A stretch of DNA of 50,115 bases, taken from Streptococcus sanguinis SK49. GTDB taxonomy: Bacteria; Bacillota; Bacilli; Lactobacillales; Streptococcaceae. A program made the position numbers and the translations under genes. Positions 9,066 to 17,958 of the stretch are shown here, piece after piece; position 1 is the stretch's first letter, and each line of letters starts with the position of its first letter. Under the pieces are notes generated by a model, which saw nothing but the letters and a program-made list of their open reading frames with translations, was not told where the DNA came from and did not search any database. The stretch is from contig NZ_GL890985.1 in assembly GCF_000212815.1 (NCBI RefSeq), forward strand, positions 1,537,301-1,587,415. Reading direction: 5' to 3'.

Positions 9066-9718
9066 TTGTCTTCTCCTCCAAGCTGATAACCCATACCCGT
9101 AATAGTTTTCAGCGGCACACCCGGAATCTTTTTACGGATATTCTTGATATGATTATCCAGCACCCGACTATCCAGCTCGCTGTAACCCCAAATAGTATTC
9201 ATCAGCTGATCTCGGGTCACCAAGTGCCCCTTCCTCTTAGCTAGAGTCTGCAAGATTTCATATTCTTTCTTGGTCAGAGGCATCTTCTCACCTTGCCAGT
9301 AAACCGTGCAGTCATCAATCGAAACCGTCAGGTCGCCAACAGCAATCTCTGAAGCAACAGTATTTCTGCGCAGAATATTCTCAATCCGTTTGACCAAGAT
9401 TAGCGGTGAAAAAGGCTTGGTTACATAATCACTGATGAGATGGTTAAAGCTGACCAGCTGGGTATACTCGTCATCAAGTGCTGTCAAAATCATGACCGGA
9501 ATCTGAGAAGTCTTGCGGATTTCCTTCAGTACTTCCAGACCACTCTTGGTTGGCAGCATCATATCTAAGATGACTAGATCAAAGGGTTCTTCTTCAAAAG
9601 CCTGCAAAGCATCGCCACCATCAAATACTGGCCTCACCTCATACTGACTTTCCTTTAAAAACTCGCAAATCACTTGATTAATCGTCGTATCATCTTCCAC
9701 CACTAGAATCTTGTGCAT
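9062..9718 (-). CDS. OmpR-family response regulator
   Basis: The 218-residue protein has a receiver domain (acidic pair D9/D10, phospho-acceptor D52 in LVILDMMLP, conserved Thr in MILTALDD and Lys in YVTKPF) followed by a winged-helix DNA-binding domain (TKKEYEILQTL, GYSELDSRVLDNHIKNIRKKI). It is the partner of the kinase encoded by the overlapping downstream gene. OmpR-type regulators bind pairs of direct repeats spaced by a helical turn; exactly such a pair occurs at 13306-13327 ahead of this operon, so autoregulation is likely. I do not recognise it as a named streptococcal regulator and give no symbol. Confidence 0.93.
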   Translation of the reverse strand: MHKILVVEDDTTINQVICEFLKESQYEVRPVFDGGDALQAFEEEPFDLVILDMMLPTKSGLEVLKEIRKTSQIPVMILTALDDEYTQLVSFNHLISDYVTKPFSPLILVKRIENILRRNTVASEIAVGDLTVSIDDCTVYWQGEKMPLTKKEYEILQTLAKRKGHLVTRDQLMNTIWGYSELDSRVLDNHIKNIRKKIPGVPLKTITGMGYQLGGEDK

Positions 9719-9739
9719 ACTTAGATTTTTCTCCTTTAC

Positions 9740-10957
9740 CTATTCAAATCGCAGGGCTTCGATCGGATCCAGCTTGGATGCTTTCACAGCTGGCAGGAGC
9801 CCAAATACTACTCCTATTATACAACAAAAGAGCAAACTTACAAAGACAGAAAAGAGGGATAAAATATACGGATAGGCTAGAGACTGGGTGATGGCAAAGC
9901 CTGAGGCGATACCAGCCACCACGCCAATAATCCCTCCCATCAGAGTCAGGATAACTGCCTCAATCAGGAATTGCTTGAGAATAATCTTCCGCCGAGCTCC
10001 CAGAGCCTTTTTAATCCCGATTTCACGAGTCCGCTCTGTCACTGAAACCAACATGATATTCATAACACCAATACCTCCGACTAAGAGGGAGATGCTGGCA
10101 ATACCTGCTAGCAAGACGAAGTTAGACTTGTTGAGATTGTCCAGCTGCCGTTCAAATTCCTGCAGGTTGAGCACACCAAACATATAGTCTGACGGTGGCA
10201 TTTGCTGATTGAGATAATCACTGACCTTCTTGGCCACTTTCTTCAAATCATCAGCCTTGTGGGTTTGGACAGTCACTTCAGGACTGACATTAATGGTATC
10301 AAAAATCCGATGCCACTGCTGCAAGGGAATATAGGCCACCTTTTCCGCACCAGCTGTTAAACCACTCTGCTCAGTCGACTCAAACACGCCAATGACCTTA
10401 AAGGGATTACCCAAGACTTCAACATATTTGCCTATACCATCACCCTTTGGAAAAAGACTGTCATAAAGTGACTTTTCTAAATAGGTCACCTGCTCTTGAT
10501 TTTTAAAGGCTTCTGAGTCAAATCCTTCACCTTCAAGCAGACGCTGCTGCTTGATGTCAGCGGCTGTCTGCGAAACAGCCTGAATCTTCCCAGATGACTT
10601 TTGGCTCAGGTAGTAAATCTTCTCATCTGTACCATAGGTCAGCAGAGCATTCTTGACCCCAGAGATTTCCTTAATCTTGCTTAATACATCCTCTCCCATA
10701 AAGGGAATATAAGAAGGCTTCTGAGCTTGAGATTTCTCTGGAATGGTCGGATCAATGGCGCTTTTCTTGTCATAGACGACCTTGATTGTGTTATTGTTGC
10801 CGCCGATGAGCTGACGCTTAGTATTTTCCGTATTTCCCTCAATGATAGAAAAGATAGCGATGATAGCGCCTATCCCAATGATAATCCCCAACATGGTCAG
10901 CATAGAGCGCATTTTATGCGACAAGATTGAATTCAGAGCTACAAAAATATCTTCCAT
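9740..10957 (-). CDS. MacB/FtsX-type ABC transporter permease
   Basis: The 405-residue protein has the MacB layout: a membrane segment at about 18-40 (SMLTMLGIIIGIGAIIAI), a large extracytoplasmic domain of about 230 residues, and three C-terminal segments from about 280 to 395. The motif ERTREIGIKKALGA between segments is the coupling helix typical of these permeases, and the protein ends LDPIEALRFE as the family does. Type VII ABC systems of this sort do not pump across the bilayer but transmit motion to the outside, to expel peptides, lipids or antibiotics with a membrane fusion partner, which is encoded two genes upstream. The start has an AAAGGAAG site and lies 12 nt after the ATPase gene. 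Confidence 0.92.
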   Translation of the reverse strand: MEDIFVALNSILSHKMRSMLTMLGIIIGIGAIIAIFSIIEGNTENTKRQLIGGNNNTIKVVYDKKSAIDPTIPEKSQAQKPSYIPFMGEDVLSKIKEISGVKNALLTYGTDEKIYYLSQKSSGKIQAVSQTAADIKQQRLLEGEGFDSEAFKNQEQVTYLEKSLYDSLFPKGDGIGKYVEVLGNPFKVIGVFESTEQSGLTAGAEKVAYIPLQQWHRIFDTINVSPEVTVQTHKADDLKKVAKKVSDYLNQQMPPSDYMFGVLNLQEFERQLDNLNKSNFVLLAGIASISLLVGGIGVMNIMLVSVTERTREIGIKKALGARRKIILKQFLIEAVILTLMGGIIGVVAGIASGFAITQSLAYPYILSLFSVFVSLLFCCIIGVVFGLLPAVKASKLDPIEALRFE

Positions 10958-10969
10958 ACAGCTTCCTTT

Positions 10970-11644
10970 CTATCCTATCGCTTTGCTCTCTATATTACCG
11001 TCCCGCAGGATAACCGTCTGCTTGCAGAGTTGGGCTACTTCCGGCTCATGGGTAATGATGACAATGGTCTTGCCCTCATCATTAAACTGCTTGAAAAGAT
11101 CCATAATCTGCACACTGGTCTTGGTATCCAGGGCCCCCGTTGGTTCGTCCCCAAGGATGAAGCTGGGATTGGTTACCAAGGCTCGTGCAATGGCTACCCT
11201 CTGCTTCTGACCACCGGAAAGCTCCATAGGCTTGAAATCACTTCTTTCTTCCAGACCGACCAATCGCAACATTTCCAGAGCTCGCTCCCGTCTCTCTTTT
11301 TTAGGAATTTTCATGTAAGTCAGAGGCAGTTCCACATTTTGGCAGGCCGTCAGCTTGGGCATGAGGTTAAAATTTTGAAAAACGAAGCCAATCTTCTGAT
11401 TGCGCAAATCGGACAGCTGATTGTCAGACAGCTCAGACACATCGGTCCCCTCAATATGATAAGTCCCTGAACTTGCCTTATCAAGACAGCCGATAATATT
11501 CATCAGAGTGGACTTACCAGATCCAGACGGTCCCATGATAGCCAGAAAATCCCCCTCTTTCACATGCAGATCAATTCCTTTTAAAATTGGAAATTCCTGA
11601 CTGCCCTGCTGATAAGATTTGTGGATATCCTTAAGCTTTAACAT
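10970..11644 (-). CDS. MacB-type ABC transporter ATP-binding protein
   Basis: The 224-residue cytoplasmic ATPase carries Walker A GPSGSGKST (38-46), a Q loop, the signature LSGGQKQRVAIARAL, Walker B FILGDEPTGALD and the H-loop histidine in IITHEPEVA. Sequence and length match the MacB/LolD subgroup, in which the ATPase and the FtsX-like permease are separate chains in Gram-positive bacteria. It lies between the permease and the membrane fusion protein, overlapping the latter by 14 bp, and energises the exporter they form. The substrate cannot be read from the ATPase. Confidence 0.95.
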   Translation of the reverse strand: MLKLKDIHKSYQQGSQEFPILKGIDLHVKEGDFLAIMGPSGSGKSTLMNIIGCLDKASSGTYHIEGTDVSELSDNQLSDLRNQKIGFVFQNFNLMPKLTACQNVELPLTYMKIPKKERRERALEMLRLVGLEERSDFKPMELSGGQKQRVAIARALVTNPSFILGDEPTGALDTKTSVQIMDLFKQFNDEGKTIVIITHEPEVAQLCKQTVILRDGNIESKAIG

Positions 11645-12896
11645 GCTGTCCTACCTCCATCCCTTCTTCCATACCTGCTCTCGGTGTTGAAATGGTATCC
11701 TGCATAGTCAGACCTTCTGTAATCTCTACTAAACGGTCAGAAACTTTCTTGGTCTTAACTTCCTGCAATTTCAGAGTCTTGCCCTCTACCTTCCAGACAT
11801 AGGTCTTGCCATTTTTACTGAAAGTATAAGCCTTATTGACAACTACCTTTCCTGCCTCGGGAGCATTCTCCACGATGTTGACATAGGAATGGGAACCCAC
11901 CAGCGGCATTTCACCACCCTGATCCAGCTCAACTGTATAAGGATACTTACCTTGGTTAGGATTTTCCTGTTGCTTATTCCCACCATTATTATTGGAAGTA
12001 TTTTCTGCTGTCAGACTGCCGACCTGAGTTACCGTACCACTCCAGCGTTTCTTAGGATCCTTGCGATCCACCACTTCCACTTTCTGGCCGACACTCAGCT
12101 TTTCACGGTCAAATTCACTGACAGTACCTTTGACCAGAGTTTTAGACTTGTCCATAATCTCAATAAAGTTTTCTTCTTCCTTTTTGGCCTTGGACTGATT
12201 GGGCAAATCTTCATTCATAGAGGTAATCGTTCCTGCTGTATCTGCAGTCACAGTATCATACTTCATCCGGTCTGATTCTGTCTGGGCTGTCACCTGAGCC
12301 TTTTCAGCCTCAATCTGAGCTGTCGTCACTTCATTATCCGCAGTCTTAGCATCGCTCAGCGCTTGAGCCAACTCGTCTTCAGCTGACTTTATCTGCTCCA
12401 GCAATGACTCATCCTGACTGGAATTGTATTTGTCCTTGAGTGAGTTTAAGCTGGCCAACTTGCGATTATAAGTTTCCCATTTAATCGCAGCGCTATTTTG
12501 AGCGGCTGTAATGCCATTTGCCTTGGACTGGGCATCATATTGAGCCGACTGGGCTGTCAATTGCTGCTCTGTCGCATAGGAAAAGAGCGGCTGTCCTTGT
12601 GTAACGGTATCACCATTTTTGACAAATACTTCCTTGACTTCCCCTTTAGACGGGTCAATCTTGACCTTACTGCTATTGTTGGCAACTACTTCCCCAGATA
12701 AAACCAGGCTTGTTTTTTTGCTGTTATTGACAGCTTCTTGGACTGTCAGCGAATCAATCGTCTTATCTACCATTTTCATGGCCTGTTGTTGATTGATCTG
12801 TCTAAAATACAGATAGCCTCCCAGCCCAGCACAAGCGAGAATGACCGTGCTGCCCAATAGAATGGTCTTACGATTCATTTTTTTTCTTCGAAACAT
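11631..12896 (-). CDS. MacA-like membrane fusion (periplasmic adaptor type) protein
   Basis: The 421-residue protein has one N-terminal membrane anchor (about 11-28), a split lipoyl/biotinyl-like domain (GEVKEVFVKNGDTVTQGQPLF), a helical hairpin of about 100 residues rich in Ala, Gln and Glu (about 115-210), and beta-barrel and membrane-proximal domains at the end. This is the HlyD/MacA architecture as found in Gram-positive ABC exporters, where it extends into the wall region. A low-complexity NNNGGNKQQENPNQG insert sits in a loop near residue 305. The start ATG has a TTGGAGG site. It is the second gene of the operon, behind the small lipoprotein, and its end overlaps the ATPase gene. Confidence 0.92.
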   Translation of the reverse strand: MFRRKKMNRKTILLGSTVILACAGLGGYLYFRQINQQQAMKMVDKTIDSLTVQEAVNNSKKTSLVLSGEVVANNSSKVKIDPSKGEVKEVFVKNGDTVTQGQPLFSYATEQQLTAQSAQYDAQSKANGITAAQNSAAIKWETYNRKLASLNSLKDKYNSSQDESLLEQIKSAEDELAQALSDAKTADNEVTTAQIEAEKAQVTAQTESDRMKYDTVTADTAGTITSMNEDLPNQSKAKKEEENFIEIMDKSKTLVKGTVSEFDREKLSVGQKVEVVDRKDPKKRWSGTVTQVGSLTAENTSNNNGGNKQQENPNQGKYPYTVELDQGGEMPLVGSHSYVNIVENAPEAGKVVVNKAYTFSKNGKTYVWKVEGKTLKLQEVKTKKVSDRLVEITEGLTMQDTISTPRAGMEEGMEVGQHVKA

Positions 12897-12924
12897 ATTG
12901 CCTCCAACCTACATGTTTTAATCT

Positions 12925-13197
12925 TTATTCAGCTTCTGAGCTAGATCCTGATCCATCTTCTGGAATTTCCTCACCATCTGCTGGGATTTGAATAACATTT
13001 CCATCAGGCATTGTGTATTCTGTTACTTCTTTGCCATCTACCGTCTTGGTCTTCTTGTCAACAGCATCCTTCTGGAAGTCTACTTGTTTTCCATCCTTAA
13101 TTTCTGAGTTATCTGCTTCTTTATTTCCGCATGCGGCTAAAAAGAATCCAGACATTCCAATAAGGGCAACGAGCATAGCAATTTTTTTAACGTTCAT
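12925..13197 (-). CDS. Small secreted lipoprotein of the efflux operon
   Basis: The 90-residue product has a lipoprotein signal (MNVKKIAMLVALIGMSGFF then LAAC), so it should be lipidated at Cys23 and held on the outer face of the membrane. The mature part is about 68 residues, very acidic, with a short predicted beta region (KTVDGKEVTEYTMPDGNVI) and a disordered Gly/Ser/Glu tail. I do not recognise a family. It opens the operon behind an AAGGAG site and an extended -10 promoter, 28 nt ahead of the membrane fusion protein. The position suggests an accessory subunit or ligand sensor for the exporter or kinase; that is inference. Confidence 0.85.
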   Translation of the reverse strand: MNVKKIAMLVALIGMSGFFLAACGNKEADNSEIKDGKQVDFQKDAVDKKTKTVDGKEVTEYTMPDGNVIQIPADGEEIPEDGSGSSSEAE

Positions 13198-13269
13198 TTG
13201 ATTTCTCCTTTGTTTGACAAGCAGGAAGTTTGTTGCTTCCTGACAGTAATTGTTTTTTTGAACAATTCT

Positions 13270-13275
13270 ATTCTA
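13270..13275 (-). promoter_or_regulatory. Extended -10 promoter of the efflux/two-component operon
   Basis: The minus strand reads TGTTAGAAT, an extended -10 with one mismatch to TATAAT. The -35 position (about 13293-13298) is weak, which fits a promoter that needs an activator bound just upstream. The leader before the lipoprotein gene is about 65 nt. Confidence 0.5.
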
Positions 13276-13305
13276 ACAAAGTCATCTATCCCCTTCCTAC
13301 CCGCT

Positions 13306-13327
13306 ATCTGTTTTTTATCTGTTTTTT
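13306..13327. repeat. Tandem 11-bp direct repeat, probable response-regulator operator
   Basis: ATCTGTTTTTT occurs twice with no gap (13306-13316 and 13317-13327). The 11-bp period is one helical turn, as in OmpR-family operators, and the pair ends just upstream of the expected -35 of the lipoprotein-led operon. It also lies about 70 bp upstream of the opposite pgl promoter. Binding by the regulator at 9062-9718 is inference. Confidence 0.5.
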
Positions 13328-13397
13328 CGAAAACAATACTATTCTTTTGAAAATCAGGCAAATCCTCCGCTCTAAGCCCTATCTTCTGCTTTTATGA

Positions 13398-13403
13398 TAT
13401 AAT
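13398..13403 (+). promoter_or_regulatory. Extended -10 promoter of the lactonase gene
   Basis: TATGATATAAT, an extended -10 with a perfect hexamer, lies 36 nt before the start codon at 13440. The -35 region is not recognisable. Confidence 0.6.
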
Positions 13404-13439
13404 GGTAGCAAGCAATCTAAATATATACGAGGTAATGTC

Positions 13440-14450
13440 ATGGCACAAACAGTTTACTTTGGAACCTATACTCGCAGAGATTCCAAGGGAATTTATAAGG
13501 CAGATTTTAATTCTAACAAAGGAACTTTAGAAAACTTGACCTTGCTTGCTGAAGAGCCCAGTCCGACCTACCTAGCCTTTGATAAGGCTGGACATCTCTA
13601 TTCTGTCGGAGCAAAGGACGGACAGGGAGGTATTGCAGCCTTTGATCAAGCAGGTCAGCTCCTCAACCATGTTGTTGAAGAAGGGGCTCCGCTCTGCTAT
13701 GTGGCAGTCGACGAGGATCGTGACTTAGTTTACGGTGCCAATTATCATAAAGGACAAGTCTTGGTTTACAAACGCCTAGCTAACGGCAGACTGGAACTAG
13801 CTGACTCAGCTACCCACCAAGGTCAAGGACCACATGCCAATCAGGCCTCTGCTCACGTCCACTATGCTGACCTAACACCAGATCAATACCTGATCACCTG
13901 CGACTTGGGAACTGATGAAGTAACTACTTATGATGTTGCTGAAGATGGAAAGATCGCTCCTCTGGATACCTACAAGTGTGCCGCTGGAGCTGGTGCCCGC
14001 CATATCGTTTTCCACCATCATTATAAAATCGCCTATTTAATCTGTGAGCTTAATTCTACTATTGAAGTCCTAATTTACGACGGAGTCGGCCATTTTGAAC
14101 ACCTGCAAACTGTCTCCACCTTGCCAGAGGACTTTGAAGGTGCAAACGGAACAGCTGCTATCCGTCTGTCTGCTGATGGCAAGTTCCTCTACGGTTCCAA
14201 CCGTGGTCATGACTCTCTTGCCGTTTACAAAATCTTAGCTGATGGTAGCTTGGAGTTAATCCAGATTGCACCTACAAATGGCCAAAATCCACGGGATTTC
14301 AACATTACACCAGATCAAAACCATATCATTGCTGTCCATCAAGACTCAGACAATGCAACCATCTTCAAACGCGATGCAGAAAGTGGAAAATTGACAGAAA
14401 TCTCCCACGATTTCTACGTTCCCGAAGCTGTTTGTGTGACCTTTAAATAA
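13440..14450 (+). CDS. pgl: Lactonase family protein, probable 6-phosphogluconolactonase
   Basis: The 336-residue cytoplasmic protein is a seven-bladed beta-propeller of the lactonase family (YbhE type): it begins VYFGTYTRRDSKGIYKADF and shows regular blade motifs such as GPHANQASAHVH and LYGSNRGHDSLAVYKI, the usual substrate-site signatures, with family-typical length. By family it hydrolyses 6-phosphogluconolactone (EC 3.1.1.31) in the oxidative pentose phosphate route, although some members act on other lactones. It has its own promoter and an AGGT ribosome site. The 61-residue gene follows 68 nt later and may be co-transcribed. Confidence 0.85.
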   Translation: MAQTVYFGTYTRRDSKGIYKADFNSNKGTLENLTLLAEEPSPTYLAFDKAGHLYSVGAKDGQGGIAAFDQAGQLLNHVVEEGAPLCYVAVDEDRDLVYGANYHKGQVLVYKRLANGRLELADSATHQGQGPHANQASAHVHYADLTPDQYLITCDLGTDEVTTYDVAEDGKIAPLDTYKCAAGAGARHIVFHHHYKIAYLICELNSTIEVLIYDGVGHFEHLQTVSTLPEDFEGANGTAAIRLSADGKFLYGSNRGHDSLAVYKILADGSLELIQIAPTNGQNPRDFNITPDQNHIIAVHQDSDNATIFKRDAESGKLTEISHDFYVPEAVCVTFK

Positions 14451-14518
14451 GCAGAATTCTTGTCTTTCTATTAGAAATTTGATTAAATAGTATAAAAAAT
14501 TACTAAGGAGCAACAACT

Positions 14519-14704
14519 ATGAATCCATTAGATTTATTTAACCAAGTAAAAGAAATGATTGAAAAGAAAGACTTTGATGGCGCCAAAAAGTTTATCGAAG
14601 AAAACAAAGACAAACTCGGTGAATACCTAGATCAAGCCAAAAAATTAGTAGCTGAAAATGAAATGGCCAGCGGCGCAATTGATAAAATTAAAGGTTTGTT
14701 CTAA
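14519..14704 (+). CDS. Small charged helical protein, function unknown
   Basis: The 61-residue product is rich in Lys, Asp and Glu and reads as two or three amphipathic helices (NPLDLFNQVKEMIEKK, AKKFIEENKDKLGEYLDQAK, then a short Gly/Ala tail IDKIKGLF). There is no signal peptide or cysteine. An AAGGAG site 8 nt before the ATG and a strong terminator 12 nt after the stop argue that it is a real gene. I do not recognise a family. Its pattern of short helices with conserved-looking Phe and Leu positions suggests a small helical bundle. Confidence 0.75.
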   Translation: MNPLDLFNQVKEMIEKKDFDGAKKFIEENKDKLGEYLDQAKKLVAENEMASGAIDKIKGLF

Positions 14705-14716
14705 GTAAACATAACA

Positions 14717-14746
14717 AAAACGCTTGAAAAATCAAGCGTTTTTTAT
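14717..14746. terminator. Bidirectional terminator between the 61-residue gene and mgtE
   Basis: An 11-bp stem AAAACGCTTGA/TCAAGCGTTTT (14717-14727 with 14732-14742) with an AAAA loop is flanked by T-runs in both senses. It serves the plus-strand small gene and mgtE on the minus strand, whose stop is at 14753. Confidence 0.9.
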
Positions 14747-14752
14747 TCTTTT

Positions 14753-16093
14753 TTATAAAATCAATGGTAAGAAAATTTGTGCTAAGCCTAGAAAAGCTAG
14801 ATAACCTAACACATCTGTTGCTGTGGTAATGAAAATGGTCGAGGCTAGAGCCGGATCCTGATGCAGGGTCTTGATAATCAACGGTACAAAGTAACCAAAT
14901 AGAGCACCACATGCTAGATTGATCATCATAGCCAATACCACAATAACAGACAGATAGAAATTTTGATAGAAGACAAACATGACAATAGCTGCAATCAAGC
15001 CAGTAAAGAAACCATTAACCAAAGCTAGCACGATTTCTTTGAATACTAAATTCCGATCTTCTTTCAGATCCAGTTTCCCCAAGGCAATTCCCTGGATAAC
15101 CAAAGCTAGTGTCTGAGAGGCAGAATTTCCTCCCATTCCTGTGATAATAGGACTAATCGCTGCTAATGCTACAACTTTTGAAATCGTATCATCAAAAAGT
15201 GCTACTGTCGCAGAAGCTAGAAAGGCTGTCACTAGGTTAATCATCAACCAAGGTAAGCGTTTCTTGAGTGATTCTTTGAAAGGTCCTCCAATTTCTTCAC
15301 TTTCTTGGACACCCCCCATCCGCAAGATATCTTCTTGATACTCTTCTTGCAAAACATCGACGATATCGTCAATAGTGATGATTCCTAACAATACCTGCCG
15401 ATGATTGACGACCGGTACGACAGATAAATTATATTTGGCAGAAAGCTGTGCCACTTCCTCTTGGTCAACCTCTGGCGTTACACTCACTATCTGAGTATTC
15501 ATAAATTCACTGAGTTTCATCTCCGCATCATGAATAAACAAATCACGAATATCAATCCAGCCAACTAGCGAATGATGCACATTTCTAATAAATAAGGTAT
15601 CAATAACTTCTGTATTGGGCGAAATCTCCCTCAATTTATTGAGAGTTGCTGAGACGGTCAGGTTTTCATTTAAGGTGATGAATTCTGTCGTCATCAGACC
15701 ACCAGCTGTCTGAGGATCGTAAGCCAACATAGCTTTCAAATTCTCTTGACTGGTATTTTTCATCATACTTAAGTATTGCTTACGCAAGTCCACACTCAAG
15801 TAACCCAAAATATCTACTACATCATCATCTGGCATAAGATGAAAAAGAGTGCTGGTACGTTTGAAAGAAATCGATTGGATAATCTGTCGTTGCAACTCCG
15901 GCTCGGCTTCTTTTAAAATCTCTACCAATTGATCATCACTAGCCATTTCTGTAAAGGTTTTGAGAAGATTCCCTTCCTCATCCTCCAAAGCCTCCAAAGA
16001 AAGAGCAATATCAATGGGATAGTAATCATCAAATATCTGATTGAAAACTTCACTATCCTGTGATAGTAAGACCTGATTTAATAATTCTTCCAT
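14753..16093 (-). CDS. mgtE: Magnesium transporter MgtE
   Basis: The 446-residue protein has the full MgtE plan: a cytoplasmic N domain (1 to about 130, helical, with AEPELQRQII), a tandem CBS pair (about 130-255, with MTTEFITLNENLTVSATL and VVPVVNHRQVLLGIITIDDIVDVLQEE), a connecting helix, and five membrane segments from about 280 to the end. The family motif GMGGNSASQTLALVIQG and a conserved Asp in the last segments line the ion path. MgtE is a Mg2+ channel gated shut by Mg2+ bound to the CBS/N domains. It has an extended -10 promoter at 16117-16122 and a GGAGGAG ribosome site. Confidence 0.95.
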   Translation of the reverse strand: MEELLNQVLLSQDSEVFNQIFDDYYPIDIALSLEALEDEEGNLLKTFTEMASDDQLVEILKEAEPELQRQIIQSISFKRTSTLFHLMPDDDVVDILGYLSVDLRKQYLSMMKNTSQENLKAMLAYDPQTAGGLMTTEFITLNENLTVSATLNKLREISPNTEVIDTLFIRNVHHSLVGWIDIRDLFIHDAEMKLSEFMNTQIVSVTPEVDQEEVAQLSAKYNLSVVPVVNHRQVLLGIITIDDIVDVLQEEYQEDILRMGGVQESEEIGGPFKESLKKRLPWLMINLVTAFLASATVALFDDTISKVVALAAISPIITGMGGNSASQTLALVIQGIALGKLDLKEDRNLVFKEIVLALVNGFFTGLIAAIVMFVFYQNFYLSVIVVLAMMINLACGALFGYFVPLIIKTLHQDPALASTIFITTATDVLGYLAFLGLAQIFLPLIL

Positions 16094-16116
16094 TGTACTC
16101 CTCCTTCCACTTTGCT

Positions 16117-16122
16117 AGTATA
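16117..16122 (-). promoter_or_regulatory. Extended -10 promoter of mgtE
   Basis: The minus strand reads TATGGTATACT, an extended -10 lying 23 nt before the mgtE start codon. Confidence 0.55.
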
Positions 16123-16152
16123 CCATAAAAGACTGATTTTGATACAAGAAAG

Positions 16153-16379
16153 CTATAAAATCTTCAGTAAATCGCTCACTTTTTCAAGCATGTAGTCACA
16201 AGGAAACGCAGGGATTACTTGATTATATTTTCCGAAAGAAAAACTGTCATCTTGTCGTCTAATTTTTCAAGGGAAAGAACATGACCAGACCCACACAGTA
16301 CTTCTAGGCAATTTTCTCGGAAAAGATGATAAATCTCCCTCTCATCAATTAGGGTGGTTCCTAAATCAAAAAATATCCA
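16153..16379 (-). pseudogene. Remnant of a HAD-family hydrolase
   Basis: In the gap between mgtE and eno the minus strand encodes IFFDLGTTLIDEREIYHLF, which is HAD motif I (DxGxT/S) and the start of the cap of a haloacid dehalogenase-like hydrolase. It reads to a TAA after about 60 residues. A shifted frame then gives QVIPAFPCDYMLEKVSDLL to a TAG at 16153-16155. No start codon is left in front of the motif; the codon there is TGG. Intact relatives are about 200 residues, so about two thirds is missing. It is a decayed gene, not a small protein. Confidence 0.6.
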
Positions 16380-16400
16380 TTGTTACATCTTTACACATCA

Positions 16401-16425
16401 AAAAAGCTAGGACTAAGTCCTAGCT
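16401..16425 (-). terminator. Terminator of eno
   Basis: The palindrome AGCTAGGACT-A-AGTCCTAGCT (16405-16425) is followed on the minus strand by five or six T residues, 20 nt after the enolase stop codon. The hairpin loop would be about 5 nt. Confidence 0.88.
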
Positions 16426-16444
16426 CCTCTTAAAGGTTGTTAGA

Positions 16445-17752
<1,308 letters not shown>

Positions 17753-17788
17753 TTACTCTCCTTATTATTTAAAATTATTTACTAGTCT

Positions 17789-17818
17789 ATGATACCTCAA
17801 AAAACGCTTTTTTTTCAA
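17789..17818 (-). promoter_or_regulatory. Promoter of eno
   Basis: The minus strand carries TTGAAA (17813-17818) and TATCAT (17789-17794) separated by 18 bp, 40 nt before the start codon. No cre-like operator was recognised. Confidence 0.45.
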
Positions 17819-17946
17819 GGAAAAATAGAGAATCTAAGCAAATTTGAGAATTTTTGCACAAGAAAACGATTCCAAACTTACTATATAAATGTTTTTCCAG
17901 CGAGCCAGAACGAATATTCAACCTTTTAGAATTTCTCCTTTTATGG

Positions 17947-17952
17947 TACAAT
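17947..17952 (+). promoter_or_regulatory. Extended -10 element 6 nt before the YueI-family start
   Basis: The sequence TATGGTACAAT is an extended -10 (TG-g-TACAAT). Only 6 nt separate it from the ATG at 17959, so transcription should begin at or next to the start codon, and the mRNA would lack a ribosome-binding leader. Confidence 0.5.
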
Positions 17953-17958
17953 TTTATT

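Noticed and set aside
17854..17958. N-terminal extension of the YueI-family protein
   Set aside because: It would be read through the promoter, has no ribosome site, and does not resemble the family start; the ATG at 17959 fits.
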